From Halorientalis marina (GTDB lineage Archaea; Halobacteriota; Halobacteria; Halobacteriales; Haloarculaceae): a stretch of DNA of 64,000 nucleotides. Shown here in pieces: positions 42,068 to 49,133 of the stretch (within the stretch, counting starts at the first letter, position 1; every line of letters starts with the position of its first letter). The translations under genes and the position numbers were made by a program. Below the pieces are notes generated by a model. It worked only from the letters and a program-made list of their open reading frames with translations. It made no database searches and was not told the origin of the DNA. The DNA is taken from assembly GCF_023028345.1 (NCBI RefSeq), contig NZ_CP095487.1, positions 62,001 through 126,000 on the forward strand, in the 5' to 3' direction.

Positions 42068-42955
42068 TTAGATGGACGCCACGATGGCGTCGATGTCGGC
42101 GTCTTCGTCGATGAGTTCCCGGCGTTTCATCCACGAGAGGTGCCGGTCCAGTTCCGTCCGGTCGGCCGGCTCGGGGGCCTCGTAGGTCGGGACATCGATG
42201 CCCTCGCGGATGGCGTCGAGGTCGACAGCCTCGAACAGGTCCGGCGCGACCGAGAGGTCGTCCTCCAGCATCGCGAGGTACTGGTCGCGGAAGGCGTCCG
42301 GGTCGGCGTTGATGGCCTCGACGGCGCGGCCGTACCCGCGCAGGTACCTCGTCAACACGTCGTCGTCGACGCGGTCGGCGCCGACGATGCCCATGTGGTT
42401 CTCGAACTCCAGGACCGGCTCGAACCCGAGGTGTCGCGCGAGCGTCGTGTGCGGTTCCAGCAGCGACACGGCCGCGACCTCGCCGTCGCGCAGGGCCGCG
42501 AGCCGGTCGGTCGGCATCCCGTGGTGTTCGAGTTCGACGGCCTCGGCAGGCGCGTGTTCCTCCAGTGCCCGGCGGGCCGTGTACTCCTGACCGGTCCGCA
42601 TGTTGACCCCGACGGGGACGTTCGCCAGATCGGCCGGCGTCACCACGTCCGAGTCGGGTCGGGTGAACACGGTGTAGGGCTGGTCCGCGAAGGTCCCTTT
42701 CGCCACCACCTGCCCGTCGTCCATGTCCCACGTCCGCTTGATGCTCTCCCACTTGCAGATGGGGTACAGGTCGACGTCGTGCCCGCCCGTCAGCGTCTCG
42801 TCGGCCGGGATGTACTTCCAGTCCACGTTAGCCCGGTCACGTTCCACCAACTCCACGTCGAGCCCCGCCGCGGCGAAGTACCCGCGATCCGCCGCCACCG
42901 TCTGGGGCAGCATGAACGAGAACGGGAGCTGGAATAACCTTAATTTGTCACCCAT
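42068..42955 (-). CDS. NMT1/THI5-like binding-fold protein, first of three
   Basis: A 295-residue protein, start MGDKLRLFQLPFSFMLPQTV, again with no export signal. Features: AADRGYFAAAGLDVELVERD, DLYPICKWESIKRTWDMDDG, DLANVPVGVNMRTGQEYTAR, and GEVAAVSLLEPHTTLARHLG. It leads the operon of three tightly packed genes. The TATA-like TTTAAATA about 32-39 bp upstream gives a leader of about 10 bases. The paired binding-fold genes suggest related but different ligands. Confidence 0.8.
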   Translation of the reverse strand: MGDKLRLFQLPFSFMLPQTVAADRGYFAAAGLDVELVERDRANVDWKYIPADETLTGGHDVDLYPICKWESIKRTWDMDDGQVVAKGTFADQPYTVFTRPDSDVVTPADLANVPVGVNMRTGQEYTARRALEEHAPAEAVELEHHGMPTDRLAALRDGEVAAVSLLEPHTTLARHLGFEPVLEFENHMGIVGADRVDDDVLTRYLRGYGRAVEAINADPDAFRDQYLAMLEDDLSVAPDLFEAVDLDAIREGIDVPTYEAPEPADRTELDRHLSWMKRRELIDEDADIDAIVASI

Positions 42956-42986
42956 AGACACACGAGAACGTTATACATCCGTTCTG

Positions 42987-42994
42987 TATTTAAA
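42987..42994 (-). promoter_or_regulatory. TATA box of the NMT1-like operon
   Basis: TTTAAATA on the minus strand lies 32-39 bp from the ATG at 42955. The region 42956-43048 is divergent and AT-rich, with one TATA box per direction. Confidence 0.6.
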
Positions 42995-43007
42995 AATAAC
43001 GAGGGAA

Positions 43008-43017
43008 CTTTTATAAG
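43008..43017 (+). promoter_or_regulatory. TATA box of the cupin gene
   Basis: CTTTTATAAG lies 32-41 bp before the ATG at 43049. The two TATA boxes (42987 and 43008) are only 14 bp apart, so the divergent promoters may compete or share a regulator. Confidence 0.6.
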
Positions 43018-43048
43018 TGGAGGCACGCACAGTGTGTGAGAGACAGCC

Positions 43049-43426
43049 ATGGAACGAGTATCAGCGGGCGACCGGGAGTTCGACGAGGTGAATCAGGGCG
43101 TCCACCTGGCCGACCTGGCGGCGGGCGAACGGGCGTCGATGAGTTACTGGCGCGTCGAACCCGGCGAGCGGATTCCGCCACACCGGCACGAGAACGAGCA
43201 GATCGGGTACCTCATCAGCGGGCGGCTGGTCGCGCTCGTCGACGGCGAGGAGGTACCCCTCGAGCCGGGGGACTCGTACGTCTTCCCGGGTGGGGAACGC
43301 CACGGCTGTGAGAACCGCGGCGACGAACCCGCGGTCGGTGTCGGCGTCCTCAGCCCGCCGCGGGAGGCCCCCGACTGGGGAGAGCAGGCGGCCGGCGGGG
43401 CCGAGTCGATCGAGTCCGACGACTGA
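43049..43426 (+). CDS. Cupin-domain protein
   Basis: A 125-residue single cupin. The metal-site motifs are PPHRHENEQIGYLISGRL (HxH...E) and a later His in GGERHGCENRGDEP. It reads as an iron- or zinc-type small cupin. It is divergent from the NMT1-like operon and convergent with the aldehyde oxidoreductase gene. Function unknown; it may bind a small metabolite. Confidence 0.88.
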   Translation: MERVSAGDREFDEVNQGVHLADLAAGERASMSYWRVEPGERIPPHRHENEQIGYLISGRLVALVDGEEVPLEPGDSYVFPGGERHGCENRGDEPAVGVGVLSPPREAPDWGEQAAGGAESIESDD

Positions 43427-43453
43427 CCGGCCGCGGGACGGCCGCGTCGCCGC

Positions 43454-45115
43454 TCAGGGGACACGCTCCGCGGGCACGGTACCGTCGGCGTTCCACCCGC
43501 GTCGCTCGTAGTAGGCGTCGAGTTCGTCGGCGAGACCCGAAATCTCGTAGGGCAGGGCCTCGTCCGCCCGGCGGTCGCGGCCCCGCTGGTTGGCGAAGTG
43601 CCGCTCCATGTCGATGACGCGCGCCCCGATCTCCAGGAGCCGGTCCAAACTCGCATCGAGCAGGCGTTCGAGGCGTTCGTCCGTGACGAACCCGCGGGAG
43701 AACCGACAGACGATGCCGGAATCGCGCACGGCGTTGTGGTTCTCGCTGGCGACGAGCGGGGCGGCCTTCCCTTCGACGCCCTCGGGGTCGAGCGCCTCGG
43801 ACTCGTCGACGAGCGGGTACTCCTGTTCGTACATGCTCCCGTAGAGGTGGTCGGCGCCGCGGTTCGAGGTGGCGAAGGCCAGACCCTGCCCGTTCAGCGC
43901 CCGCCCGTCGTGAGCCGAGAACTCCATCCCCTTCATCGTCCAGTTCTCGACGCCGAGTTCGTCGTGGACGCGGTCGATGCCCTCCGCGAGCAGGTCGCCC
44001 TCGGCCTCGCGGTAGGCGATCTTCTCGACGAGGTCGTGTGCCAGTTCCGCGTTGCCGAACTCGCCCTCGGCGGCGAGGTACGCCGACACCACGTCGCCAC
44101 AGGAGATGGTGTCCAGCCCGAGTTCGTCACACAGGTCGTTCGACACCATCACGTCCACCACGTCGTCGATGCCGGCGTTGGCTCCGAAGGCCATCACCGT
44201 CTCGTACTCCGGCCCCTCCGTCTCGACGCCGCTCTCCTCGTCTCTCGTCGGGAGCTTGCAGGCGAAGGCACACTGCGAGCAGGTCCCCTTCTCGTATTTC
44301 TTCGACTCGACGGCGTCGCCGCCGATGGACGCGGCGCCCTCGAAGGACTGCTCCGAGAAGTACCGGGTCGGCAGGGCATCGAGTTCGTTCGCCAGTTCCG
44401 TGACGCTCGTCGTCCCCTGGCGTTTCATGATGTGGTCACTGGTGGCCGCCTCGCGGTGGACGTCGGCCGTGACGTCGGGCACGTCGACCGGGCGCCGCGA
44501 GTCGCCGGCGACGGTCAGCAACTTCACGTTCTTCGCACCCAGGACCGCGCCAAGGCCTCCCCGACCGAAGGTCCGGTGTTCGGTAGTCATGATAGACGCG
44601 AACCGCACCTGCCGCTCGCCGGCGGGGCCGACACAGGCCACGGCGTCCTCACCGAGGTGGTGCTCGTTCTCGACGTACGCCGAGACCCGCGAGACCTCCG
44701 CGTCGGCGAGTTCAGGGACCGGCTCGAAGGAGACGCCCTCGTCCCGGACGTGGACCGCGAGGAGGTCGTCGCTCACGCCGGTGATCTCGACCGCCGCGTA
44801 CCCCGTGTCCGCGAAGTTCCGGGAGAGGTAGCCCCCCGCGTTGCTGGACAGCAGGCCGTCGGTCAGCGGCGACAGCCCGGTGCAGTTCATCCGCCCGGTG
44901 AAGCTCATCGTCGAGGTCTGGAGCGGTCCCGTGGTGAAGACCAGCCGGTTCTCCGGCCCGAACGGGTCCGCGTCGAACGGGATACGCTCGTGAGCGAGCC
45001 GTGTGCCGAGTCCCCGTCCGCCGATGAAAGACGAGCGCTCGTCGTCAATCGCGACCGTCGCCGCCGCCTGCTCGCCCACGTCGATCGACAGGAGCGAGCC
45101 ACGCACGTGGTTCAT
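43454..45115 (-). CDS. Tungsten-type aldehyde:ferredoxin oxidoreductase
   Basis: A 553-residue AOR-family enzyme. The 4Fe-4S ligands are Cys279, Cys282, Cys286 (CSQCAFAC) and Cys470 (GIVCRFSRG). The N-terminal domain contains FIGGRGLGTRLAHERIPFDA and the pterin-binding RTFGRGGLGAVLGAKNVK. The domain-3 region has GDLLAEGIDRV and NWTMKGMEFSAHDGRAL. It oxidises an aldehyde to an acid and reduces ferredoxin, and needs a tungstopterin cofactor. TATA-like TATATGCG at 45142-45149 (plus) may serve it. Substrate unknown. It is the only AOR in the window. Confidence 0.92.
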   Translation of the reverse strand: MNHVRGSLLSIDVGEQAAATVAIDDERSSFIGGRGLGTRLAHERIPFDADPFGPENRLVFTTGPLQTSTMSFTGRMNCTGLSPLTDGLLSSNAGGYLSRNFADTGYAAVEITGVSDDLLAVHVRDEGVSFEPVPELADAEVSRVSAYVENEHHLGEDAVACVGPAGERQVRFASIMTTEHRTFGRGGLGAVLGAKNVKLLTVAGDSRRPVDVPDVTADVHREAATSDHIMKRQGTTSVTELANELDALPTRYFSEQSFEGAASIGGDAVESKKYEKGTCSQCAFACKLPTRDEESGVETEGPEYETVMAFGANAGIDDVVDVMVSNDLCDELGLDTISCGDVVSAYLAAEGEFGNAELAHDLVEKIAYREAEGDLLAEGIDRVHDELGVENWTMKGMEFSAHDGRALNGQGLAFATSNRGADHLYGSMYEQEYPLVDESEALDPEGVEGKAAPLVASENHNAVRDSGIVCRFSRGFVTDERLERLLDASLDRLLEIGARVIDMERHFANQRGRDRRADEALPYEISGLADELDAYYERRGWNADGTVPAERVP

Positions 45116-45219
45116 GCTACCGAATCACGTCTGCCCGCGGTATATGCGTACCGGCGGTCCGGAACCGCCGGCTCTCCCCGTCCCAAACGGTTTTGCCGGT
45201 TCGGGGTGCAATCGGTCGC

Positions 45220-45651
45220 ATGGACGCGGTCGACCACATCAACGTCGACGTGAACGGCCTCGACGCCTGTTACGAGTTCTATCGTGAGGTCCTCGACCTC
45301 GACCTCCTGCGGCCGCCGTCGGACTTCCAGGGCGACCACGCGATGTTCGAGGCCGGCGAAACCGTCGTGACACTCGCCGAGACTGGGCGCGCCGAGGCCT
45401 GGGACGAGCGCGGCCTCGACCACCCGCTCGACAAAGCCCACCTCGCCTTCGAGACCGACCGGGCGACCTACGAGGCCCTGATCGACCGTCTCGACGGCCA
45501 GTTCCCCAAGCAGGGGCCCTACGACTGGGGGGAGTTCGAGGGGTTCTACTTCCTCGATCCGGACGGGAACCTGCTCGAGGTCATCACCTACGACCCACAG
45601 CCGGCGGGCATGGAGCGGCAGCTCCTCGATCACGACTCCATCCACGAGTAG
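45220..45651 (+). CDS. VOC-family (glyoxalase/dioxygenase-like) protein
   Basis: A 143-residue protein with two beta-alpha-beta-beta-beta units: MDAVDHINVDVNGLDACYEF with His6, FYREVLDLDLLRPP, then KAHLAFETDRATYEAL and FYFLDPDGNLLEVITYD with Glu. The metal-ligand set His-Glu/His-Glu of the family is visible. It is divergent from the AOR gene. The reaction is unknown; the family covers glyoxalase I, extradiol dioxygenases and resistance proteins. Confidence 0.88.
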   Translation: MDAVDHINVDVNGLDACYEFYREVLDLDLLRPPSDFQGDHAMFEAGETVVTLAETGRAEAWDERGLDHPLDKAHLAFETDRATYEALIDRLDGQFPKQGPYDWGEFEGFYFLDPDGNLLEVITYDPQPAGMERQLLDHDSIHE

Positions 45652-45661
45652 CCGCCCGGCG

Positions 45662-45868
45662 TCACTCCAGCAGGCCGAGTTCCTCGGCGACGATATCGGC
45701 CAGTTCGTCGGCCACGTCCGGGTCGACCCGGGCGCATTCCTCGCCGTCGTGGAGGTTCTCGTTGTGTCGCTCGATGGCCGTCGCGAGGTCGGAGATCGGG
45801 ACCCGCGTGGTCGTCTCGCACTCGGGACAGTGGACGGGCACCGCCGGGTCGTCGTCGGCCTCGGTCAT
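45662..45868 (-). CDS. Small zinc-binding protein
   Basis: A 68-residue protein. HCPECETTTRVP and HNENLHDGEECARV supply Cys/His for one zinc site. The C-terminal helix is DVADELADIVAEELGLLE. The ATG before TEADDDP is used. It is convergent with the VOC gene. Function unknown. Confidence 0.65.
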   Translation of the reverse strand: MTEADDDPAVPVHCPECETTTRVPISDLATAIERHNENLHDGEECARVDPDVADELADIVAEELGLLE

Positions 45869-45950
45869 GTGCGGACCTGCAACGCCGAGCGTGAAAACCG
45901 GGTCGATTCGGCCTCGGGGTTGAAGTCGCCGGCGGCCGTCGTCGGGGCCG

Positions 45951-46475
45951 ATGGGACGCGTAACGGACCTCGCGCCCGCCGGGATGGTGCCGGCGGCGTG
46001 GCTGTTGACCATCGCCGCCCACGCGGCGCTCGTCTCGGACCGGACGCTCCTGATCGGCCTCGGCGTGATGGACGTCCTCCTCGTCGCCTTCGCCGCCGCC
46101 TCGTCCGGGGAGATGACCGGGCCAGTCCTCTCGGCCTGGCGGCAGGTGCTCCTGGTCGGCCTGTTGGCGAACCTGCTCGGCACCGCCGACCTGCTCGTCG
46201 ACCCCGCCAGCAACCCCGCGCTGCCCGTCACGCTGTACGCGTGGTTCCTCCTCCCGGCTGTTGCCTACGTGCGAACCGGCCGGGAGACGGTTCGGTCACC
46301 CTACCGCCAGGCGTACCTCGCCGCCGCAGCGTTGACGCTGCTCGGCACTGCTGCTTACTCCGTTGCCTTCGTAGGTATCGTTGACGATTCGGTGGCGACG
46401 GTCGGTGGGCTGGCGGTCGTCGGCGGCGGACAGACCGTCGGCATCGTCGCGGCGGCGGTCCAGAACGGCGGGTAA
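45951..46475 (+). CDS. Membrane protein with five to six helices, function unknown
   Basis: A 174-residue hydrophobic protein with no motif I recognise. Segments such as MVPAAWLLTIAAHAALV, LLIGLGVMDVLLVAFAAA, VLLVGLLANLLGTADLLVD, VTLYAWFLLPAVAYV and AYLAAAALTLLGTAAYSVAF alternate with short loops. The start ATG follows GTCGGGGCCG. It lies ahead of the cupin/zinc-ribbon gene on the same strand. Confidence 0.65.
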   Translation: MGRVTDLAPAGMVPAAWLLTIAAHAALVSDRTLLIGLGVMDVLLVAFAAASSGEMTGPVLSAWRQVLLVGLLANLLGTADLLVDPASNPALPVTLYAWFLLPAVAYVRTGRETVRSPYRQAYLAAAALTLLGTAAYSVAFVGIVDDSVATVGGLAVVGGGQTVGIVAAAVQNGG

Positions 46476-46539
46476 CGGAACCGGGGTCGTGACTGTGGGG
46501 GCAAACGGTATGTGGGATCCCTGCGTGGTATCGGTCGGT

Positions 46540-46992
46540 ATGGAACACGTGGACATCGACGCGCTCGACAACCACCCGCGCGTCGCCGACGTACAGAAAC
46601 ACCTGACCGACCCGCTCGCGCTCGCCGACATGGCGCTGAACTACTACGAACTCGAACCCGGCGAGTCCTTCTCCGGCGGCCTCCACACCCACATGAACCA
46701 GGAGGAGGTCTTCTACGTCGTCGAGGGGACGGCCACGTTCGACACGAAGGAGGGGAGCCACGAGGTCGGCGCGAACGAAGTCATACGGTTCGCGCCGGGC
46801 GAGTACCAGGAGGGGAAAAACGAGAGCGACGGCCGCGTCCGCGCGCTCGCGTTCGGCGCGCCACAGGAAGCCGGCGAGACACGTACCGCCCTCCCCTGTA
46901 GCGAGTGTGGCGCGGACTACCACACCGCGGAGGTGACCGCCGACGGCGTGACCCTGACCTGCCCCGACTGCGGGAACGTCGTCGAGATGTAG
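46540..46992 (+). CDS. Cupin / zinc-ribbon protein
   Basis: A 150-residue protein with two parts. The cupin (about 30-110) contains HTHMNQEEVFYVVEGTATF and ANEVIRFAPGEYQ. A zinc ribbon (about 115-150) follows, CSECGADYHTAE...LTCPDCGNVV. The ATG before EHVDIDALD is used. The cupin is of the type found near PQQ or aldehyde metabolism genes, but its ligand is unknown. The stop abuts the end of the convergent PQQ sugar dehydrogenase gene. Confidence 0.82.
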   Translation: MEHVDIDALDNHPRVADVQKHLTDPLALADMALNYYELEPGESFSGGLHTHMNQEEVFYVVEGTATFDTKEGSHEVGANEVIRFAPGEYQEGKNESDGRVRALAFGAPQEAGETRTALPCSECGADYHTAEVTADGVTLTCPDCGNVVEM

Positions 46993-48267
46993 TCACGCCG
47001 GGACGAGGCGGTACACTGCGCCGCCGTCCTCGCCGGCGCCGAGAGCGTACACCTCGCCGTCGGGGTCGCGGCCGAACGAGAGGAGTTGCTGGGGGGCAGC
47101 GCCGTCGATGGCGAGCGTCCCGAGGTCCCACCCGCCCGACTCGGTCTCCGTCGCCACGAACAGGCGTCCTTCGGGACGGAGGTCGCCGAAGACGTAGGAA
47201 CCGTCGAGTCCCGACAGTGCCGAACCGCGGTAGACGTAGCCGCCGATGACCGAGATGCCGGCGACACCGTCGCCGTCGTGTGGATACTCGATGATGGGGT
47301 CGACGAGCGGTTCGCCCCCACGAACGTCGGACGGCGTCTCGGTCGGACACTCCCCCGCGTCGTAGCAGTGGGCGCCCTCCCGGACGTTCCAGCCGTAGTT
47401 GCCGCCGGCCTCGACGAGATCGACCTCCTCGTAGCGGTTCTGTCCCACGTCAGCCACGAACAGTCTGTTGCCGTCGAAGGAAACTCGCCAGGGGTTGCGC
47501 AGACCCCAGGCGTAGTGTTCGTCCAGCCCCGGGCGGCCGACGAGCGGATTGTCGTCGGGGACTGCGTAGGGGCGGTCGTCGCCGCCGTCCACGTCGATCC
47601 GGAGGACGCTCCCGAGGCGGTTCTCGGTCACGTCCTGGCCGTTGCCGCCGGCGTTCGCGTCGTACCAGTCGGCGACGTGGCCCCGGCCGCGGTCACCGCC
47701 ACCGCCGCCGTCACCGACGGGGACGTAGAGGTAGCCGTCGGGGCCGAAGGCGATGTCGCCGGCGTTGTGGTTGCTCTGTGGCTCCGGGATTTCGAGGAGG
47801 GTTCGCTCGGAGTCGCGGCGGGCGCGGCGACCGTCGGGGCGGACTCGGAACTCCGAGAGGACGAACGTGTGGCTGTAGCCGTCGGGCGTCCCCGCTCGCG
47901 GTTCGGCGCTGTAGCGGACGTAGAGTCTGGGGGTGTCGGGGAAGTCGGGGTGGAGAGCGATGCCGAGCAGCCCCCGCTCGCCGCCGAGGACGACCGTCTC
48001 CCGGAGGTCGAGCAGGGGTTCGTCACGGAGCGAGCCGTCCTCGTGGACGGAGACGGCGCCCTGGCGGTCAGCGACGTAGCGGCGGTTGTCGGCAAAGGCG
48101 ATGGCGAGCGGCGCGCGCAGGCCGGTGGCGACACGCTCCAGCCCGACCGCGGTGGGCGCCGCCTCGGGGAGTCCCTCGGTCGCGGGGGCCGTCGAGTCGT
48201 TACAGCCAGCGACGCCGACCGCCCCGACGGCGGCGGCCGTCGCGAGGAACCGGCGACGACTGTGCAT
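46993..48267 (-). CDS. PQQ-dependent sugar dehydrogenase (Asd/sorbosone type), Tat lipoprotein
   Basis: A 424-residue exported quinoprotein of the soluble six-bladed propeller type. The signal is SRRRFLATAAAVG followed by the lipobox VAGC, so it is a Tat lipoprotein. Motifs: RGLLGIALHPDFP (catalytic His region), NHNAGDIAFGPDGYLYVPVG, WGLRNPWR and ADVGQNRYEEVDLVEAGGNYGWN. It oxidises an aldose at the cell surface. Its family differs from the eight-bladed enzyme at 31618. Electron acceptor unknown; a halocyanin is possible. Confidence 0.9.
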   Translation of the reverse strand: MHSRRRFLATAAAVGAVGVAGCNDSTAPATEGLPEAAPTAVGLERVATGLRAPLAIAFADNRRYVADRQGAVSVHEDGSLRDEPLLDLRETVVLGGERGLLGIALHPDFPDTPRLYVRYSAEPRAGTPDGYSHTFVLSEFRVRPDGRRARRDSERTLLEIPEPQSNHNAGDIAFGPDGYLYVPVGDGGGGGDRGRGHVADWYDANAGGNGQDVTENRLGSVLRIDVDGGDDRPYAVPDDNPLVGRPGLDEHYAWGLRNPWRVSFDGNRLFVADVGQNRYEEVDLVEAGGNYGWNVREGAHCYDAGECPTETPSDVRGGEPLVDPIIEYPHDGDGVAGISVIGGYVYRGSALSGLDGSYVFGDLRPEGRLFVATETESGGWDLGTLAIDGAAPQQLLSFGRDPDGEVYALGAGEDGGAVYRLVPA

Positions 48268-48303
48268 GGTCCAGGTACGGGCTGGCCCGACAAAAACGGC
48301 CGG

Positions 48304-48498
48304 TCACCGCACGGTTCGTCGCGCGGTGTATCGGCCGGCGTCGAGGGAAAGTCGGTAGACGATACTCCCCAGCACGAGGACGCCGATGGCGGCCAGCAGG
48401 ATGCCGGCCGACGGCCACAGGAGTTCGTACAGCAGTGCGGCGGCGACGAAGTCGGCGACTGGCAGCGGGAGGGCGCGGAGCGCGGGCGGCACGGTCAT
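48304..48498 (-). CDS. Small membrane protein
   Basis: A 64-residue protein with two hydrophobic stretches (LPVADFVAAALLYELLW and AGILLAAIGVLVLGSIVY) and a basic C-terminus. The ATG before TVPPALRAL is used. I do not recognise it. It is 36 bp downstream of the sugar dehydrogenase start on the same strand and may be transcribed with it. Confidence 0.55.
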   Translation of the reverse strand: MTVPPALRALPLPVADFVAAALLYELLWPSAGILLAAIGVLVLGSIVYRLSLDAGRYTARRTVR

Positions 48499-48560
48499 AC
48501 TCGTTCCGAGGATAGCCACCCACTTGAGTCCAGTCGAGACTCAAAGAGCCATCGAAGGTA

Positions 48561-48818
48561 CTAGTCCGCGTCGTCGAGTTCGACGGAGCCATCGCCGTAC
48601 ACGACGACGGTGTACCCGTAGTAATCGAACTCCACGCGACCGGCATCCCGCGGTCGCCCGTCCGGCTGTGACTCGAACAGTGCGTCCAGTGCCTCCGGGT
48701 CGACCACTTCGTTGAGCGGTTGGGAGAGCGCCGTCGGACTCTCGTCCTCCACCTCCGCGACAGCTTCCACTACCCGTTCGCTCACTGACGCCGGTGTATT
48801 GTTGTTCTGTGGAGCCAT
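48561..48818 (-). CDS. HalOD1-domain protein
   Basis: An 85-residue haloarchaeal protein. The HalOD1 (halobacterial output domain 1) core is VVEAVAEVEDESPTALSQPL, NEVVDPEALDALFES and FDYYGYTVVVYGDGSVEL. Such domains are common alone or after receiver domains in haloarchaeal signalling. It has its own promoter region at 48819-48910. Its partner is unknown. Confidence 0.85.
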   Translation of the reverse strand: MAPQNNNTPASVSERVVEAVAEVEDESPTALSQPLNEVVDPEALDALFESQPDGRPRDAGRVEFDYYGYTVVVYGDGSVELDDAD

Positions 48819-49133
48819 CCGCTTTTTATCGTTGTCCGTACCGGGTACTAAATGTTAGTTTTATTTCTTCGCGTGTACCGTCACGGGCCGTTACACGCGT
48901 ACCTGCCAATTTCGTTGGCAAGCGGCCGCGAGACGGGCACCTGGTGCGGGACCGCCAACACCACCCCATAAACCGATTATCGCGATACAGAATGCGGGAC
49001 GTGACGGCGAGACGAGAAAGGATGGAGCGAGTCCGTCAGGCGTCTGTTCGAGCCATCGTGCCGGAACGGGAGTCCGGGACCGTCGGTCCGGGCGGCGGCG
49101 GATCGGCGTCCGTCCGATTCGAGTACGGACCGG
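48819..49133. promoter_or_regulatory. 315-bp intergenic region with two inverted repeats
   Basis: No gene is apparent. CGCGTGTA (48870-48877) and TACACGCG (48892-48899) are 8-bp complements separated by 14 bp. TGCCAA (48904-48909) and TTGGCA (48915-48920) form a 6-bp repeat with a 5-bp spacer. The AT-rich AATGTTAGTTTTATTTC (48851-48867) probably holds the promoter of the HalOD1 gene. The remainder to 49133 is the downstream side of dabA and holds nothing recognisable. Confidence 0.4.

Noticed and set aside
40110..42955. ABC transporter receptors or true yeast-type Thi5 for the three binding-fold proteins
   Set aside because: No export signal, permease or ATPase is found, and the CCCFC motif of Thi5 is absent.
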